From Tipula vernalis (taxonomy: Eukaryota; Arthropoda; Insecta; Diptera; Tipulidae), in assembly GCA_958295665.1 (NCBI GenBank), contig OY282558.1:357750010-357814009 (forward strand): a DNA stretch of 64,000 nt, written 5' to 3'. The position numbers and the translations under genes are program-made. Within the stretch, counting starts at the first letter, position 1. Each line of letters begins with the position of its first letter. The notes under the pieces were generated by a model. The model did not search any database. It was not told the DNA's origin and saw only the letters and a program-made list of their open reading frames with translations. Shown here piece after piece: positions 22,561 to 33,145 of the stretch.

Positions 22561-25300
22561 CAATGAGTAGGCAGAAAATAATAATTTATGAACCAGTATG
22601 TACCTATTCTGTCCTTTTTAGACCGTCACCTTAACCTATTTAAATAATTTCAAAATTATTCACTGAGTAAGAATCCAAGAACAAAACCTAACAATCACAT
22701 AAGGCCCAAGTTTAATTTCGACACAGTAACGAACTCTTTCAATATTTTACCCAACTATAAAGTTATATGAGATAACGTGAACTTCCAAAAAAAACCTTTT
22801 TTATTTAAAGAGACACAGTATATTAAAATAAAAAAAAGCATTCCAAAGATATTCTATCGCTCATCTGGGAGTATGCTTACCCCTCTAAAATCTCTACAAA
22901 CATATACCTATTATCGAAATATAATCTCGAATTTTATTTCATTTTAAATAATATGGTAAAAAATAACCTAAAAGCGTATATACAGCAGCTGAGCTAATAT
23001 TTTATTTTTTATCCACCATTAGTGAAATAAAACACTATCTCGTATATAGTGAGTATTCCGATTACACATACGTACAGTATTCCCAATCGAGTATTTCCGA
23101 TTTTACTGTTGTGGAATATTTTTTTTAGCTTGAAACTCCCTTAAAAAATAAAAATCACGTTGCGCGATATCGTTTGATATGAGAGTAAATGATTTCGCAT
23201 CTTCAACCAGCAAGCAGAACGCACATGAACAACAAAATGTTAAATTTGGATACACAATCTTTGTTGATCAGACTTGTAATTGATTCTTTACAATATTTTG
23301 AACAACAAATATACAGGTACAAATAATATTTGTGCAAACAGATACCATAACAATCTGGTGAAAGCTATTTTGTATGTTCTATGGGTATATACGTTGGTAT
23401 ATTCAATCCACTTAAAAAATCATTTTATGTTTGTTTAATTTTTTTTTGTTTTTCAATTTGTTGGCAAAAGGCAGTCCCCGCGGCAGCATACAATTTTATT
23501 TTGCGTATAATGTTAAATTGTTAAATATATTATTTTCGTATAGGTATAGTCCTTGTGTAAGTTGAATGCATATGGTAAAATTGTCAGCCTCTGGGGATAC
23601 ACATTTTGTTGGTAAAATTTTGTGCATGGTCTAACATCAAAAGTGTTACGATCTCTTTATAAATATATATGATTCCCTATATAAATGTCAAGTTTTTTAT
23701 ACCCACGTACACACAAACTCATGCATATATAATGTAAAAGTGTATTTCGTTTGACAAACATAAATGATGTGTTCATAATAATATAAATTATATTTTGGTG
23801 CTGCCGACAAACAAGGTTACGACACTTAATCATTTTTCTTATGATATACTTTACCGTACGTCGTCTTATCACATAGAAATGTGGAAAACAAAAGTTTTTT
23901 TTTTTTGTTTAAATTAGCCAGAAAATAATATGATTCAGTGCCACCATATATACGATATAATGCCATATAATTTTCATCTTCATTATGATTCAGTAGATTT
24001 GAAAGATTTAGTATTTTCAATTTTGTGATGAAATGAGATTGTGACTCGGCACATTATTATTATGGCCTTGTTATTTTTTTTGTGTGGAAGATTGATAATG
24101 GTCATTCATTATATTGTAAAGAAGTGATTTGAATTTTTGGTCTTTGTGGCTTTTACTTTTGTTGTTGTTTTTTTTTTGTTATTCAATATTAAAGATGATG
24201 TACTAGTTGTCTGGATTTTTGGATACTGCGCGAATAATAAAGCGCAGTTTAACAATTCACTCAACGATGATAGCATTAGGTTGTCATGATGATCAAACTG
24301 AAACATAAATATAGCAACGACAAAAAAACAAAACAAAAAACTCGATTTCCGTGAAAATTTATTTTCCTGATATCAAAAATATAAATCATCCCTTCCGAGT
24401 TAAGCAAAATGATACAAATAGACAATACAAAAAAAAAAATGGATTTTGAATTTCATGTGGCAATTTCATTTTAAATTCATGTTTCTAATCTAATCACATA
24501 AACCGTTATAAAAATTGGATTTATTATATATATGTATAGGTGTACGGGATATGTCATTGACATAAAATGTTATACTTTTATGTATTTGCCAAATTTACAC
24601 AACGGTACCGCAAAAACCGAGTATATGCGTAGGTAGACTGGGACGTGAGTATTCGAAACAAAAAAATCCATTTTCAATTTGATTCTAAGTTAAAATGACA
24701 AATATTCGAAGGGAACAAATTGTATTTTATAATAAAATTGATAAAAAACTGTATTATTAAATTAAATCCACTTTTTGTGAAAAAAAAAATTTAAATTTTC
24801 ACTTTAACACCAAATTCAATCAAAAGCTGATCAAATCTTTCGACTTTAATAACTAAAATATGTAATGCCGTTGCTCAGCTTTAAGGTCGACTCAATTCCA
24901 AAGGCGATTTTGTCTTTTCTTTCCAAAAAATGCTAAATAAAAATTTAATTACCGAAATTACACGAATGAATTTTGATCACTAACAAATTTCTCTCATCCC
25001 AGTTGCGTGATATCTATCGGCACAGTACGAGAGGCATGCGTAATGGGGTGAATATACCGATTTATTTCGGGAAAATCGTAGAAGCAATGAAAACAAAATA
25101 CCTCTATATAAAGGAAAAAATAGTGAAAATTAAAAAGACCCGTTTTCCCAAACTCGAGGCAAAAAGATCATTGCCACTCGAGCCACACAATAAGTTTTGT
25201 AACGAATAAGCGTGTTATCAATATAAATAGTGATTGCTTCTAACATAAATTATGGCTTAATTATTGTAACGATAATATAAAACATCTTGTGGTATATTCC
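22561..25300. other. Long non-coding stretch, nothing recognised
   Basis: No conserved coding islands, terminal repeats or RNA genes were seen. Short frames in this region look random (low-complexity, biased to K, N and I). It may be intron or intergenic. Confidence 0.4.
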
Positions 25301-25660
25301 GCAACATACAAAAATATATATTGTGGGCCGACGACCTGGGCACCGGTAATAAACTGGTGACCCCGACGAGGTGGTCTCCTTCAGATTCAATTATTTTAGA
25401 AATAGTTCTCATCAGAGGCAAGCTCAGGATAAGAACTAAACGAACCAACACACCTAAAAAAATAAAAAAAATTAACAATAAGAGTGCACAGGAAAAGCGA
25501 TCCGTTTTATCGTTATGTGATCATCCACTGTAAATTTGCACTAAAAATATCAAACGCTATGTTGAAACCTCACGAGGTGATCAAAACTTCGGTCTGTATT
25601 CCTTGCGTTCGTGAGATTATATCAAGTAAACTCAAACTAACTCCCGAATCACTAACTCCT
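25300..25660. other. Possible LTR-retrotransposon 5' junction (weak)
   Basis: At 25330-25375 a GC-rich segment includes AATAAACTGGTGACCCCGACG. AATAAA followed by TGGTGACCCCGACG resembles an LTR end plus tRNA primer-binding region seen in some gypsy-type elements. No paired LTR or gag frame follows clearly, so this is only suggestive. Confidence 0.25.
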
Positions 25661-25880
25661 GAACCCCTTAATCTCTTTGCAATCTAACCTCAATATCCAA
25701 CTCAATCTCTAATTCAATCCCAGCGTAATCTCCAACGAAATCACAAAATCAACTCCTCCTAACCGTACTCTCAACTTAGTCACCAATTCAAACCCCAAAT
25801 TAACTTTTGACTCAACACAATCTCCATCTTAACCCCAAACTTAATCCACAACTTAACCCTCTTTAAATTTTCCTCGTTCA
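25640..25880. repeat. Degenerate AACTCAACCCC-type minisatellite, part 1
   Basis: Repeated variants of AACTCAANCYC (for example CCAACTCAATCTC, ACTTAACCCC) cover the segment. One strand is strikingly G-poor. The same motif recurs at 27005-27105. Confidence 0.65.
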
Positions 25881-26279
25881 GTCTCCTACCTCCAAGTTTC
25901 CCCCTTCCCTCAACTTTGTAATGACGCCCACGGTTGTTGTCGTTCCTATCCTCGCTTTTTATATATATTTCGCTTTATTTATAGTTCTGACAATTTTTAT
26001 TGACCAAATAGAGGAAAAATTTGTTACAAAACGATTTTCAGACGGTAAAGCTTAATGCTGGCAAAAACAAATATTAAGTAGGTCAATCTTTCATAATACA
26101 TTTTCGTGTGATTATAATTAAATTTTAAAATAACTTGAAATGTAGGTTTAAAATAATTTTATTTACAGGTTAAGGTTAAATAGCACCCTGATAAATGTGT
26201 TTCCGAGTTTCATATGTTCGTTGGAATTTCGTATGTTCGTTGGAAATGGAATTTTAAAATGATCACTATTGACACCGGA

Positions 26280-26790
26280 TCAAATAAGCCGAATTTCATA
26301 ATAATTGGTTGAGAAATAGGCAAGTTCCATCATACTTGGCCATATTCCAGAATTTCATCCAAAAATCATTTCAGAATCCCATTTCCAATGCACAAGTCGG
26401 ATTTCATCATAATTCGTTGAGAAATAGGCAAATTCCATAAAACGGAAGAGTAGAATCCCATATCCAACGTACATGTTAAATTTAATAATAATCGGTTGAG
26501 AAATAGACAAGTTTCCTAATACTTTTCCATATTCCAGAACTTCATCCAAAAATCATTTTAGAATCCCATTTCTAATGTACAAGCCGAATTTCATTCAGAA
26601 GAATCCCATTTCCAACGGTATGTCAAGTTTCACCATAATCGGTTGAGAAATAGGCAAGTTCCATCATACTTGGCCATTTTCCAGAATTTCATCCAAAACT
26701 CATTTTAGAATCAAATTTCCATCGCGGAAGTTAAATTTCACTAAAATCATTTAAGAAATAGATAAGTTCCATCTTAATGGGCCATTCATT
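26280..26790. repeat. Degenerate tandem array, unit about 108 bp
   Basis: Five to six units are recognisable, each built on a GCCGAATTTCATNATAAT block, then CGGTTGAGAAATAGGCAAGT, then TCCATCATACTTGGCCAT, TTCCAGAATTTCATCCAAAA and AGAATCCCATTTCCAA. The GAGAAATAG block recurs near 26308, 26409, 26484, 26641 and (diverged) 26747. Some units are internally deleted. Frames through this region are repeat artefacts. Confidence 0.85.
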
Positions 26791-27004
26791 TAATTTGCTA
26801 AAGATTTAGTTTGAAATGTAAAAGGTTCAATTTTGGGTTTGAGATATTAACAGTGACCTTTCTTAAGTCTTTAACAGTATTTGTGTAAGGTTTTGTCCAA
26901 ATCGGTAATGTCGTGTGGCATTGTTTAAATATCATATGTTATAGATACATACAAACACTGACTTTATTTTATAGATTGCTCAACTGCTCACTAAACACTG
27001 GTCC

Positions 27005-27105
27005 AATACCATCTCAACTCCAATTCAACCCGCAAACGGCCCCTAACTCAACCTTCAACTCAACCCCAAACTCAATACCCAACTCAATCCTCAAACCAGC
27101 ATATA
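27005..27105. repeat. Degenerate AACTCAACCCC-type minisatellite, part 2
   Basis: Contains CTCAACTCCAATTCAACCC, TAACTCAACCTTCAACTCAA, CCCCAAACTCAATACCCAAC and TCAATCCTCAAACC, i.e. tandem variants of an 11-12 base unit, the same as at 25640-25880. Confidence 0.75.
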
Positions 27106-27169
27106 TAAAAAATTGGTAAATATTTCTATAACCAGGTATTTTAGAATTCGTGTGGCAGTTACATGACCC

Positions 27170-27225
27170 TCTCAGACATCTAGACATCCAGACATCTAGA
27201 CATCCAGACATCCAAACATCCATAA
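27170..27225. repeat. 10-bp minisatellite (AGACATCYAG-like)
   Basis: AGACATCTAGACATCCAGAC and onward: six to seven near-identical 10-base units (AGACATCTAG/AGACATCCAG) ending CATCCAAACATCCATAAC. Confidence 0.9.
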
Positions 27226-27927
27226 CGTACATTTTTTTTTTTTGGCTTTTTTAGACTCAGGGAATTTCAAAACGTCGAGAAAAGTGGTTTTGGACCAACC
27301 AAGTTTTTGATCATTTTTGACAGGATTTCAATACTTTGTTCTATTTAGACCGAAGTAATTCGGCATGCCTAATTAAGCAACCGCGAGTGATGGACCCTTT
27401 ATTATTAGCCGCAGCAAGCGCTGAATAATCAACCATCGAGAATCCGCAAAGGACAGACGATTCCGTAGACGGCATTAAAACCAGGATTCGTGCAGCGGTG
27501 AGCCGTGCATTGGCAGAACCAGCCAACGCAAATGCACTGCAACCACCAACAGAAGTGAAAGAGCCAACACCATCATCGTTGGGAACCGTATGAACAATTT
27601 CCGTATAAATAGTTCCGCCAGCGTCACAGGATCCAGAATTAGAAGTTTGCGTTGTTTAGAATTACGCCCGAAACTATGAAATACCACTTGAAAATTAGTA
27701 ATAAAGTGAGCGATATCATAATTGGTACAATCTCAACCACTCTGCATATATTATTGTGGGACAATGAAATGAAATATTGAAAGATGCGGATCCACCGACT
27801 GCTGCAAGGAATTGAGTTTGGTGATATTACGAAGTTTCTCAATTGCTTTGACAATTAAAAACTAGCGGTGGTTCTGACATCAAAGCAAATTTAGCTCAAG
27901 CTTCTTCCACTACGCGCAAAAGGAATA

Positions 27928-28483
27928 TTGGCAGCAACAGCGGAATCACTAACAGCAGTTAAAACATCGAGCCTCGCGGATCGCCTCCACGAAACGATGA
28001 CCGAATCAAACATGATCTCATTATCAAATTTATCGCCGATAATTCGAGTTAAACAAGATACATCATTGGCCAATCAACTTAACGAAATTATACGCTGTTT
28101 AGGCAAGATGGAAGATCAAAGTTATCAAAATTACTCAGAAGGAAAACATCGCCGAACAAATAAACAGCTGAAGAAAACCCATCCATCTGAAGCAGCGCTT
28201 CCCGCCCTTGTTATTTTCTCTTTCGATTTAATGCATTAGCACCCAATTGCCGATCCACCTGTCCGGATTAAAAAGACTTGAAGTCAAAAATCTGAGTCCA
28301 TCAGCGCATACAGCAACGTGCGAAGGTGAGGGAACAGATTATCGTTTAAAAATATTCGATAAATCATCTCAAATTTCCTATTTAATATACACTGGTGCTA
28401 ATTTATCCATTATTTCGGTAAATAAATTTAGTAAGAATCACGACGAGAATTTGTATCTTTCGTCACAAACAAAATCAAGCTAA
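27928..28483 (+). pseudogene. Gypsy gag C-terminus and protease fragment
   Basis: Residues from 27928 (SLADRLHETM, then LANQLNEIIRCLGKME) match the gag C-terminal helix region of Ty3/gypsy elements. A frame-shifted CYFLFRFNALAPNC near 28205 replaces the zinc-knuckle-like CWYHxxFG motif. At 28340-28430 RLKIFDKSSQISYLIYTGAN then LSIISVNKFS is the protease site, with the catalytic DTGA changed to YTGA. Next comes LDLGLRRQFSSTFAVAEV near 28511. The loss of the catalytic Asp shows that it is inactive. Confidence 0.75.
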
Positions 28484-28689
28484 AAACATAAGATCAACGA
28501 AGAATTGTTCTTGATCTTGGCCTTAGACGACAATTCAGTTCAACATTCGCTGTCGCGGAAGTCAGCCTCGCTGCGGTAACTATTGTGCACTAAATAAAAT
28601 CACGAGACCAGATCGATCCCATGTATTCAAGATTTCAATATTGAAAAGAGCCATTTTGCTAAAAACCGTTTAAATTTTGTAGGTGACCT

Positions 28690-29470
28690 AGTATTTCGAG
28701 AAAGAGTTAAACTGATTCTTGAAAGAATAGATGAAAACAATAAAATACCGCGACTTAAAACTATTAACCACCTGCGGCGATATTTAGGAATAATTAATTT
28801 CTACAGGATATTCATTCCAATTGCAAGTAAAAATTACGCGATACTAAACAATTACCCCCAAGGAAGCAAGAATAACGACCAACAATCTAGTAGTCTCACA
28901 AAGCAATTTTGGTTAATCTATCATCAACGGCTGAACTCGAACTGATGGTAGATGCATCGGATACCACGATTGGCGCAGTGATCCAACAGCGCAGCTAGGA
29001 CATTAATGCTGGATTGCAGCCACTGCGATTTTTCTGCTAAGCTAAGCTCTGCTAACTTTCGCGTTCAACCAAAATTTAGAGACCGCTTCTTCGCGTCAAT
29101 TCTATTAATTGGATTTTATAGGACAGTTCTTCACAGATATTCAGAATATCTCAGGGCAAGGCGGTAGCAGATGGCATATCTCGATTAAAGGTCACATAAA
29201 TACCAGAGACGATCACATATGAGAAGAACGAAATGAATTACAATTCGAATACAGACAAGTTTTATTTTAACTGCACTAAATCATTCTGCTGCGACGTCTC
29301 TACGGGTAAACCACGAGCATATACCTCCACAGATTTCCAAAAAGCAGTTTTCGAGGCTGTACACAGTCTGGCACATTCTGGCGTGCTCCACCTGTAAAAG
29401 CAATGACCAAACGATTTATATAGCAGAACATAAAAAACACGTAAAGTAGATGGTTCAATGTTAAAAGCTC
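28690..29470 (+). pseudogene. Gypsy RT C-terminus, RNase H and integrase start fragment
   Basis: LKTINHLRRYLGIINFYR near 28755-28810 is the RT connection motif (LRRFLGMINFYRRFIP). ELELMVDASDTTIGAVIQQRS near 28935-28996 is the RNase H start with its catalytic Asp. TDIQNISGQGGSR near 29133 matches the tDI-HI-GK-N-VADALSR end. HSLAHSGVLHL near 29365 (frame-shifted) resembles the integrase zinc-binding HxxxH part. The pieces lie in several frames. Confidence 0.75.
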
Positions 29471-29611
29471 GCTATTAGAGTATCAACCCTACCAACAACC
29501 GTTTTGCAGAAATTCACATGTACATAATCAGTTAATTACCTATATAAGAAGCATAACGATATTGCGTCATGGTAATCGACCGGTGCAATAGTTTATGTTT
29601 AGTGACCGTTG

Positions 29612-30375
29612 TGAAGTTTTTTGAGACTTTTTTTTGGGACAAATTTTAAGCGAGTGTACTGTGAAGTTTTTGGACATTTATTTATGCGCGTGTACATCTT
29701 TTAACGTTATTCAAATAAAATAAATCTCAACTAATTTCTAACATTCATTTCCAATTTTATTTTCAACAAATCAACGAACTAAGCACCATTTTGAAATTTT
29801 GATATGAACCGTAAGGCTCTTGCAAATAATTTAGAAAATTAGCAAATCGACGAATTTCGCTTAGAACAATGAGGCTATTCTGTATTGTACCAAATAGCAC
29901 GAATCTCATAGATTGGCTCATATAGTGACTATATATGTAGGTTGTAAAGGGCATACATTTTGAAATTGAAATCACTCGGTGCCATTTTGATATGAGCCAT
30001 GTGGGTGTTGCAAAAATATTTAGAAAATTAAAAAGTCGACGAATTTCGGTTTTAAATCATAATGTATGCCCTTTACCTATATAGTCTCATGCATGTTGCC
30101 CAGCCTATATAGTCACTCTCTAAGCCAATCTCTGAAATTCGTGATATTTCGTATAATAGAGAATAACCTCCTTGTTAAAAGCGGAATTTGTTGATTTTAA
30201 TTTTCTAAATTTTTGGCTAGAACCCTACTAGGTCTATTTTATTTGAATAACTTTATTTTTGTTAAGTACACTGTTAAAAGACGTACACGCACATAAAATC
30301 TCAATTTTGCCAAAAAACTCTACAATGTATACTCGCATAAATGTTTTTCCAAAAAAGTGTCCAAAACCACTTCAT
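29612..30375. mobile_element. Large fold-back element with about 370-bp inverted arms
   Basis: The left arm (29612 to about 29960) and the right arm (about 30050-30375) are imperfect reverse complements along their whole length. Anchors are TTATTCAAATAAAAT (about 29708) with its complement ATTTTATTTGAATAA (30237), GCGTGTACATCTTTTAAC (29690) with GTTAAAAGACGTACACGC (30273), and AAAGGGCATACATT (29946) with AATGTATGCCCTTT (30061). A segment CATTTTGATATGAGCC with GACGAATTTCG also repeats directly inside (29790-29860 and 29982-30050). It is non-coding. It stops 30 bases before the Tc1 element at 30405. Confidence 0.75.
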
Positions 30376-30404
30376 ACCGATTGTTTAGTGCTTTGTTGCT
30401 TATA

Positions 30405-31401
30405 CAGTGCTGGAAAAAAAAAATTGGTCAAACATATTTTATTACAAATTGAAGTCTCTTTTTGCTAAAAGTACAAAACTTTTGGAAGGAATTAGCTTAT
30501 TATCAAACATGGCTTATTTCGAACTTAAAGGCGTGGAAGTAGTGGATTAAAGTTAATTCTTTTTTTGATTTTTTTGTGCTTTATTGTTTTATGCTTCAAT
30601 CTTTAATATTTATATTATTGGGACCCATTTAGCTTTTATTATAGCGATACATCCCGGTTTACTTCATACGATATAAGGGAATAACTTGATTTTCTCTGAT
30701 GAATCCAAATTCCAGCTGCATGTTTGAGATTGTAGTATCCTCGCACGAGGAAAACCTCAAGAGAGACTTAGCAATGAGTGTCTTTTAAGACTTTCACTAA
30801 AAACTGGAAGAGTGGTGGTCTGGGGAGTTTCTTCTGGAGCAGAAACAGGTCGAATGTGCTTCCTTAGATCCATTACCACAGCAGCTGTTTATCTGCTAGT
30901 CATACATAACGAATTTGAGCCCTTTATATTACAGCTTTACGACGATACTTTCTGATTTATTTTTCAACTCCATGCAAAACTGTCGAAGTTGTGAGTAACT
31001 GCCGCACATATTAATATTTAACTGTAGATAATAAAATGGACTTTCTGATAAACAACAATAATTTATTAAAATCCTATTTTTTTTAAATGTAAAAACGTCC
31101 TCCGCAGAAAAAAATATCTTTGTGTTGGACTGGCCCCGGTAAAGTCCATAGACCTAAACTCAATACAAAATTTTTGGTTTATAATGAAGCTATAGACGTA
31201 GAAAGAAAGCGCCCATAATCACTTCAAGCTTTAAATAGATTAATGATAAACATCTAGGAATACATAACTTCCGCGATTTGGTCATATAAATGTATTTAAA
31301 ATAAACAATAAGCCAATTGCTTTCAAAAGTTTTGTAATTTTAGCAAACAAGACTCCAATTTGTAATAAAATATGTGTAACCAATTTTTCCCCCCAGCATT
31401 G
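30405..31401 (+). mobile_element. Tc1-like transposon with both inverted ends, internally deleted
   Basis: The ends are CAGTGCTGG... (30405) and ...CCAGCATTG (31401), flanked by TA dinucleotides (30403-30404, 31402-31403) as expected for Tc1. The inverted ends stay similar for about 100 bases (shared blocks AAAAATTGGT, ACATATTTTATTACAAATTG, ACAAAACTTTTG). Total length is 997 bp versus the usual 1.6 kb or so, so the N-terminal DNA-binding part of the transposase is missing. Confidence 0.85.
30660..31330 (+). pseudogene. Tc1-like transposase, catalytic domain remnant
   Basis: Islands in order: FSDESKFQLHV near 30695-30727 (first catalytic Asp), ARGKPQERLSNECLLRL near 30744-30795, GRVVVWGVSSGAETGRMCFL near 30807-30866, and after a disrupted middle SLCWTGPGKVHRPKLNTKFL near 31113-31170. 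The last is the decayed version of the DWPxxSPDLNPIEN motif, so the third catalytic residue is not intact. Then DVERKRP and SLQALNRLMINI follow. The N-terminal helix-turn-helix region is absent. The copy is non-autonomous and dead. Confidence 0.8.
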
Positions 31402-31403
31402 TA

Positions 31404-32099
31404 TATTGTTGCCCTTCCAATAAAACTTATATAAGAGAGTTAGGGATCCTTACGACAAATCATCTAGTTCCTAAGGCTTCATAACTCAGATTTGCAAGTT
31501 TTTTCGTTTTGATAGTGGTTAGTACCACTATCAAAACGATAGGCTTTGAATTTCACGTCGGTTGGACGTTTTTTATTTTTATTAAATTATTTTTTTTCTA
31601 AATATTTTTTTTTTAAATATTATTCACTGACATATTGTGCGTGTTCTCGAACCTCGAAAAGTCAGGAAATTGTCTGGAAATTAGATTCTCAACACGGGTG
31701 ACAACTTATTTGGGTGTCCAAATCAGAAAATAGGGAATTGAAATTGGAACGTTTGACGCAATTCGATCGAATCAGGATACATTTCGCAAAGATTGAGGTT
31801 CGGAAATTGTTGCTGCAATTTTTTAACAAAGATCTAGGAAGAGTTGGTGAATGATGATGATCCTGATTCGGAACGTTTTATTTTGAAGTTATCCACCTCT
31901 TTTGGTATACTCTGTTACGAATGAGCTTTTGCTCAAATTAGAGTGTACCGAAAGTTAAAAATTTATAAGTCAACAATAAATAAACAATAAAAATAAACAA
32001 TAAGTAAATACCGAATCTAATGACAGAATTTCTTCCTCAAGTCAGTATTCCGAATTATCCTACCCTAAATGTGGAAAAGTTCTCAAATGAATTTAAAAA
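31404..32099. other. Non-coding stretch with a perfect hairpin
   Basis: No coding island is supported. A perfect inverted repeat lies at 31504-31539 (separate entry). T-rich tracts occupy about 31570-31620. Confidence 0.45.
31504..31539. repeat. Perfect 16-bp stem, 4-base loop hairpin
   Basis: TCGTTTTGATAGTGGT is followed by the loop TAGT and then ACCACTATCAAAACGA. No T-run follows directly and no gene adjoins it, so its role is unknown. Confidence 0.9.
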
Positions 32100-32819
32100 A
32101 TCACCGAATTTTATTTATCATAAAACATATAAAACAACATGATCATTCTAAGTAAGTTTTGAATTCAATAGTATTCCTAGGTTATTAACCGTTGGAACAA
32201 ATGAGATTATATAATTGTGAATTATTTATAGTGAGCAATAAAGCTTCATTTTTAGTTGCCATGACGAAACATTTCTAAGATCTGTATTCAGTCACATAAC
32301 GACCTCTTCTAATTCTAACAAGTCAACCACCAATATACAGTTGCAAATCATAAGCACAAGGATGAAATCGACAATTTAAAATATGCCAAGGTAGGTCATT
32401 TATATAAATGGAAAAAAGTAAAGGGCCTAAAATTACATTACTTATGCTGGAAAATCATCACAAAGCTTTACGATTTTTTTACGATTACTCAAATAAGAAT
32501 GTAGCAATAAAATAGCAGAATCTCAAAACTTATAATATAACTTAACTTTTGACGCAAAAGGATATGATTAACACGATCAAACGCTTTAGAAAAGTCTAAC
32601 AGGACTAAAATTGCAAATGGATTAGCTTTGTCTAAGATAGCGGATAGATCATTAACAAGCAGTAGTAGTAGGTACTATGGCCAGATTTGTATTCAGGTTG
32701 GAATTTATATAAATAATTAAAGCTATTGAGTTGCTTAAGAATTGGAAGTTGTATAATTTTTTCCAGGACCTTGGCAGGCAAAATACTAATCAGGCGAATG
32801 CCATTTTTCATAAATTAGT
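32100..32819 (-). mobile_element. Minus-strand LINE, RT segment (3' of the piggyBac insertion)
   Basis: Minus-strand islands read NGIRLISILPAKVLEKIIQ near 32810-32750 (RT fingers, usually YRPISILP..SKVLEK), FQPEYKSGHST near 32700-32670 (usually QsGFRpghST), VLLDFSKAF-like sequence near 32590, and LLFSIYINDLPWHIL near 32425-32380 then CAYDLQLYIG near 32360-32330 (decayed YADDvQLY). This fits Jockey/CR1-group RT. It is the downstream part of the element whose endonuclease lies at 35545-36060. Confidence 0.72.
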
Positions 32820-32868
32820 ATATCCGTTGTGTCTATACCCAAAAAATTATACACTATTCTATACCCGA

Positions 32869-32884
32869 CCCACCCGGGTGGCCA
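32869..32884. repeat. Subterminal palindromic motif, left end of the piggyBac element
   Basis: CCCACCCGGGTGGCCA follows CTATACCCGA. The same palindromic core occurs twice at the other end (35099-35114, 35287-35302). A transposase-binding site is the natural inference. Confidence 0.8.
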
Positions 32885-33145
32885 CATGTATTTTCTTGTT
32901 AATATCGAAAATTTTTGTATTTGCCAGTGTATTATTGCCTTTATTTATTTTAATATACTATTTTAAACGTTATAAAACAAAAAAATAAATAAAAAATGGG
33001 GAATCCCCGGTTAATGCTAGTAAAACAAAACAGAAAAGAATCGTTTAGGTGAGCTGAGGAAATTAGAGTAGGTGTGGTATTCAAATGGAAAGGTTGATTG
33101 CGGAAGTGATTTTTTTTGTAAATAAATATATATGTGAGTGATAAA

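Larger units (their letters stand above)
27390..29470 (+). mobile_element. Gypsy-type (Ty3) LTR retrotransposon fossil 1
   Basis: Gag, protease, the C-terminal half of RT with RNase H, and the start of integrase occur in order on the plus strand, all with stops and shifts. The 5' half of RT (including the YXDD box) is deleted between about 28600 and 28690. LTRs were not identified. It is an internally deleted, long-dead copy. Confidence 0.78.

Noticed and set aside
25300..25400. Primer-binding-site-like TGGTGACCCCGACG
   Set aside because: Not promoted to an LTR element because no paired LTR or gag was found nearby; kept only as a weak feature.
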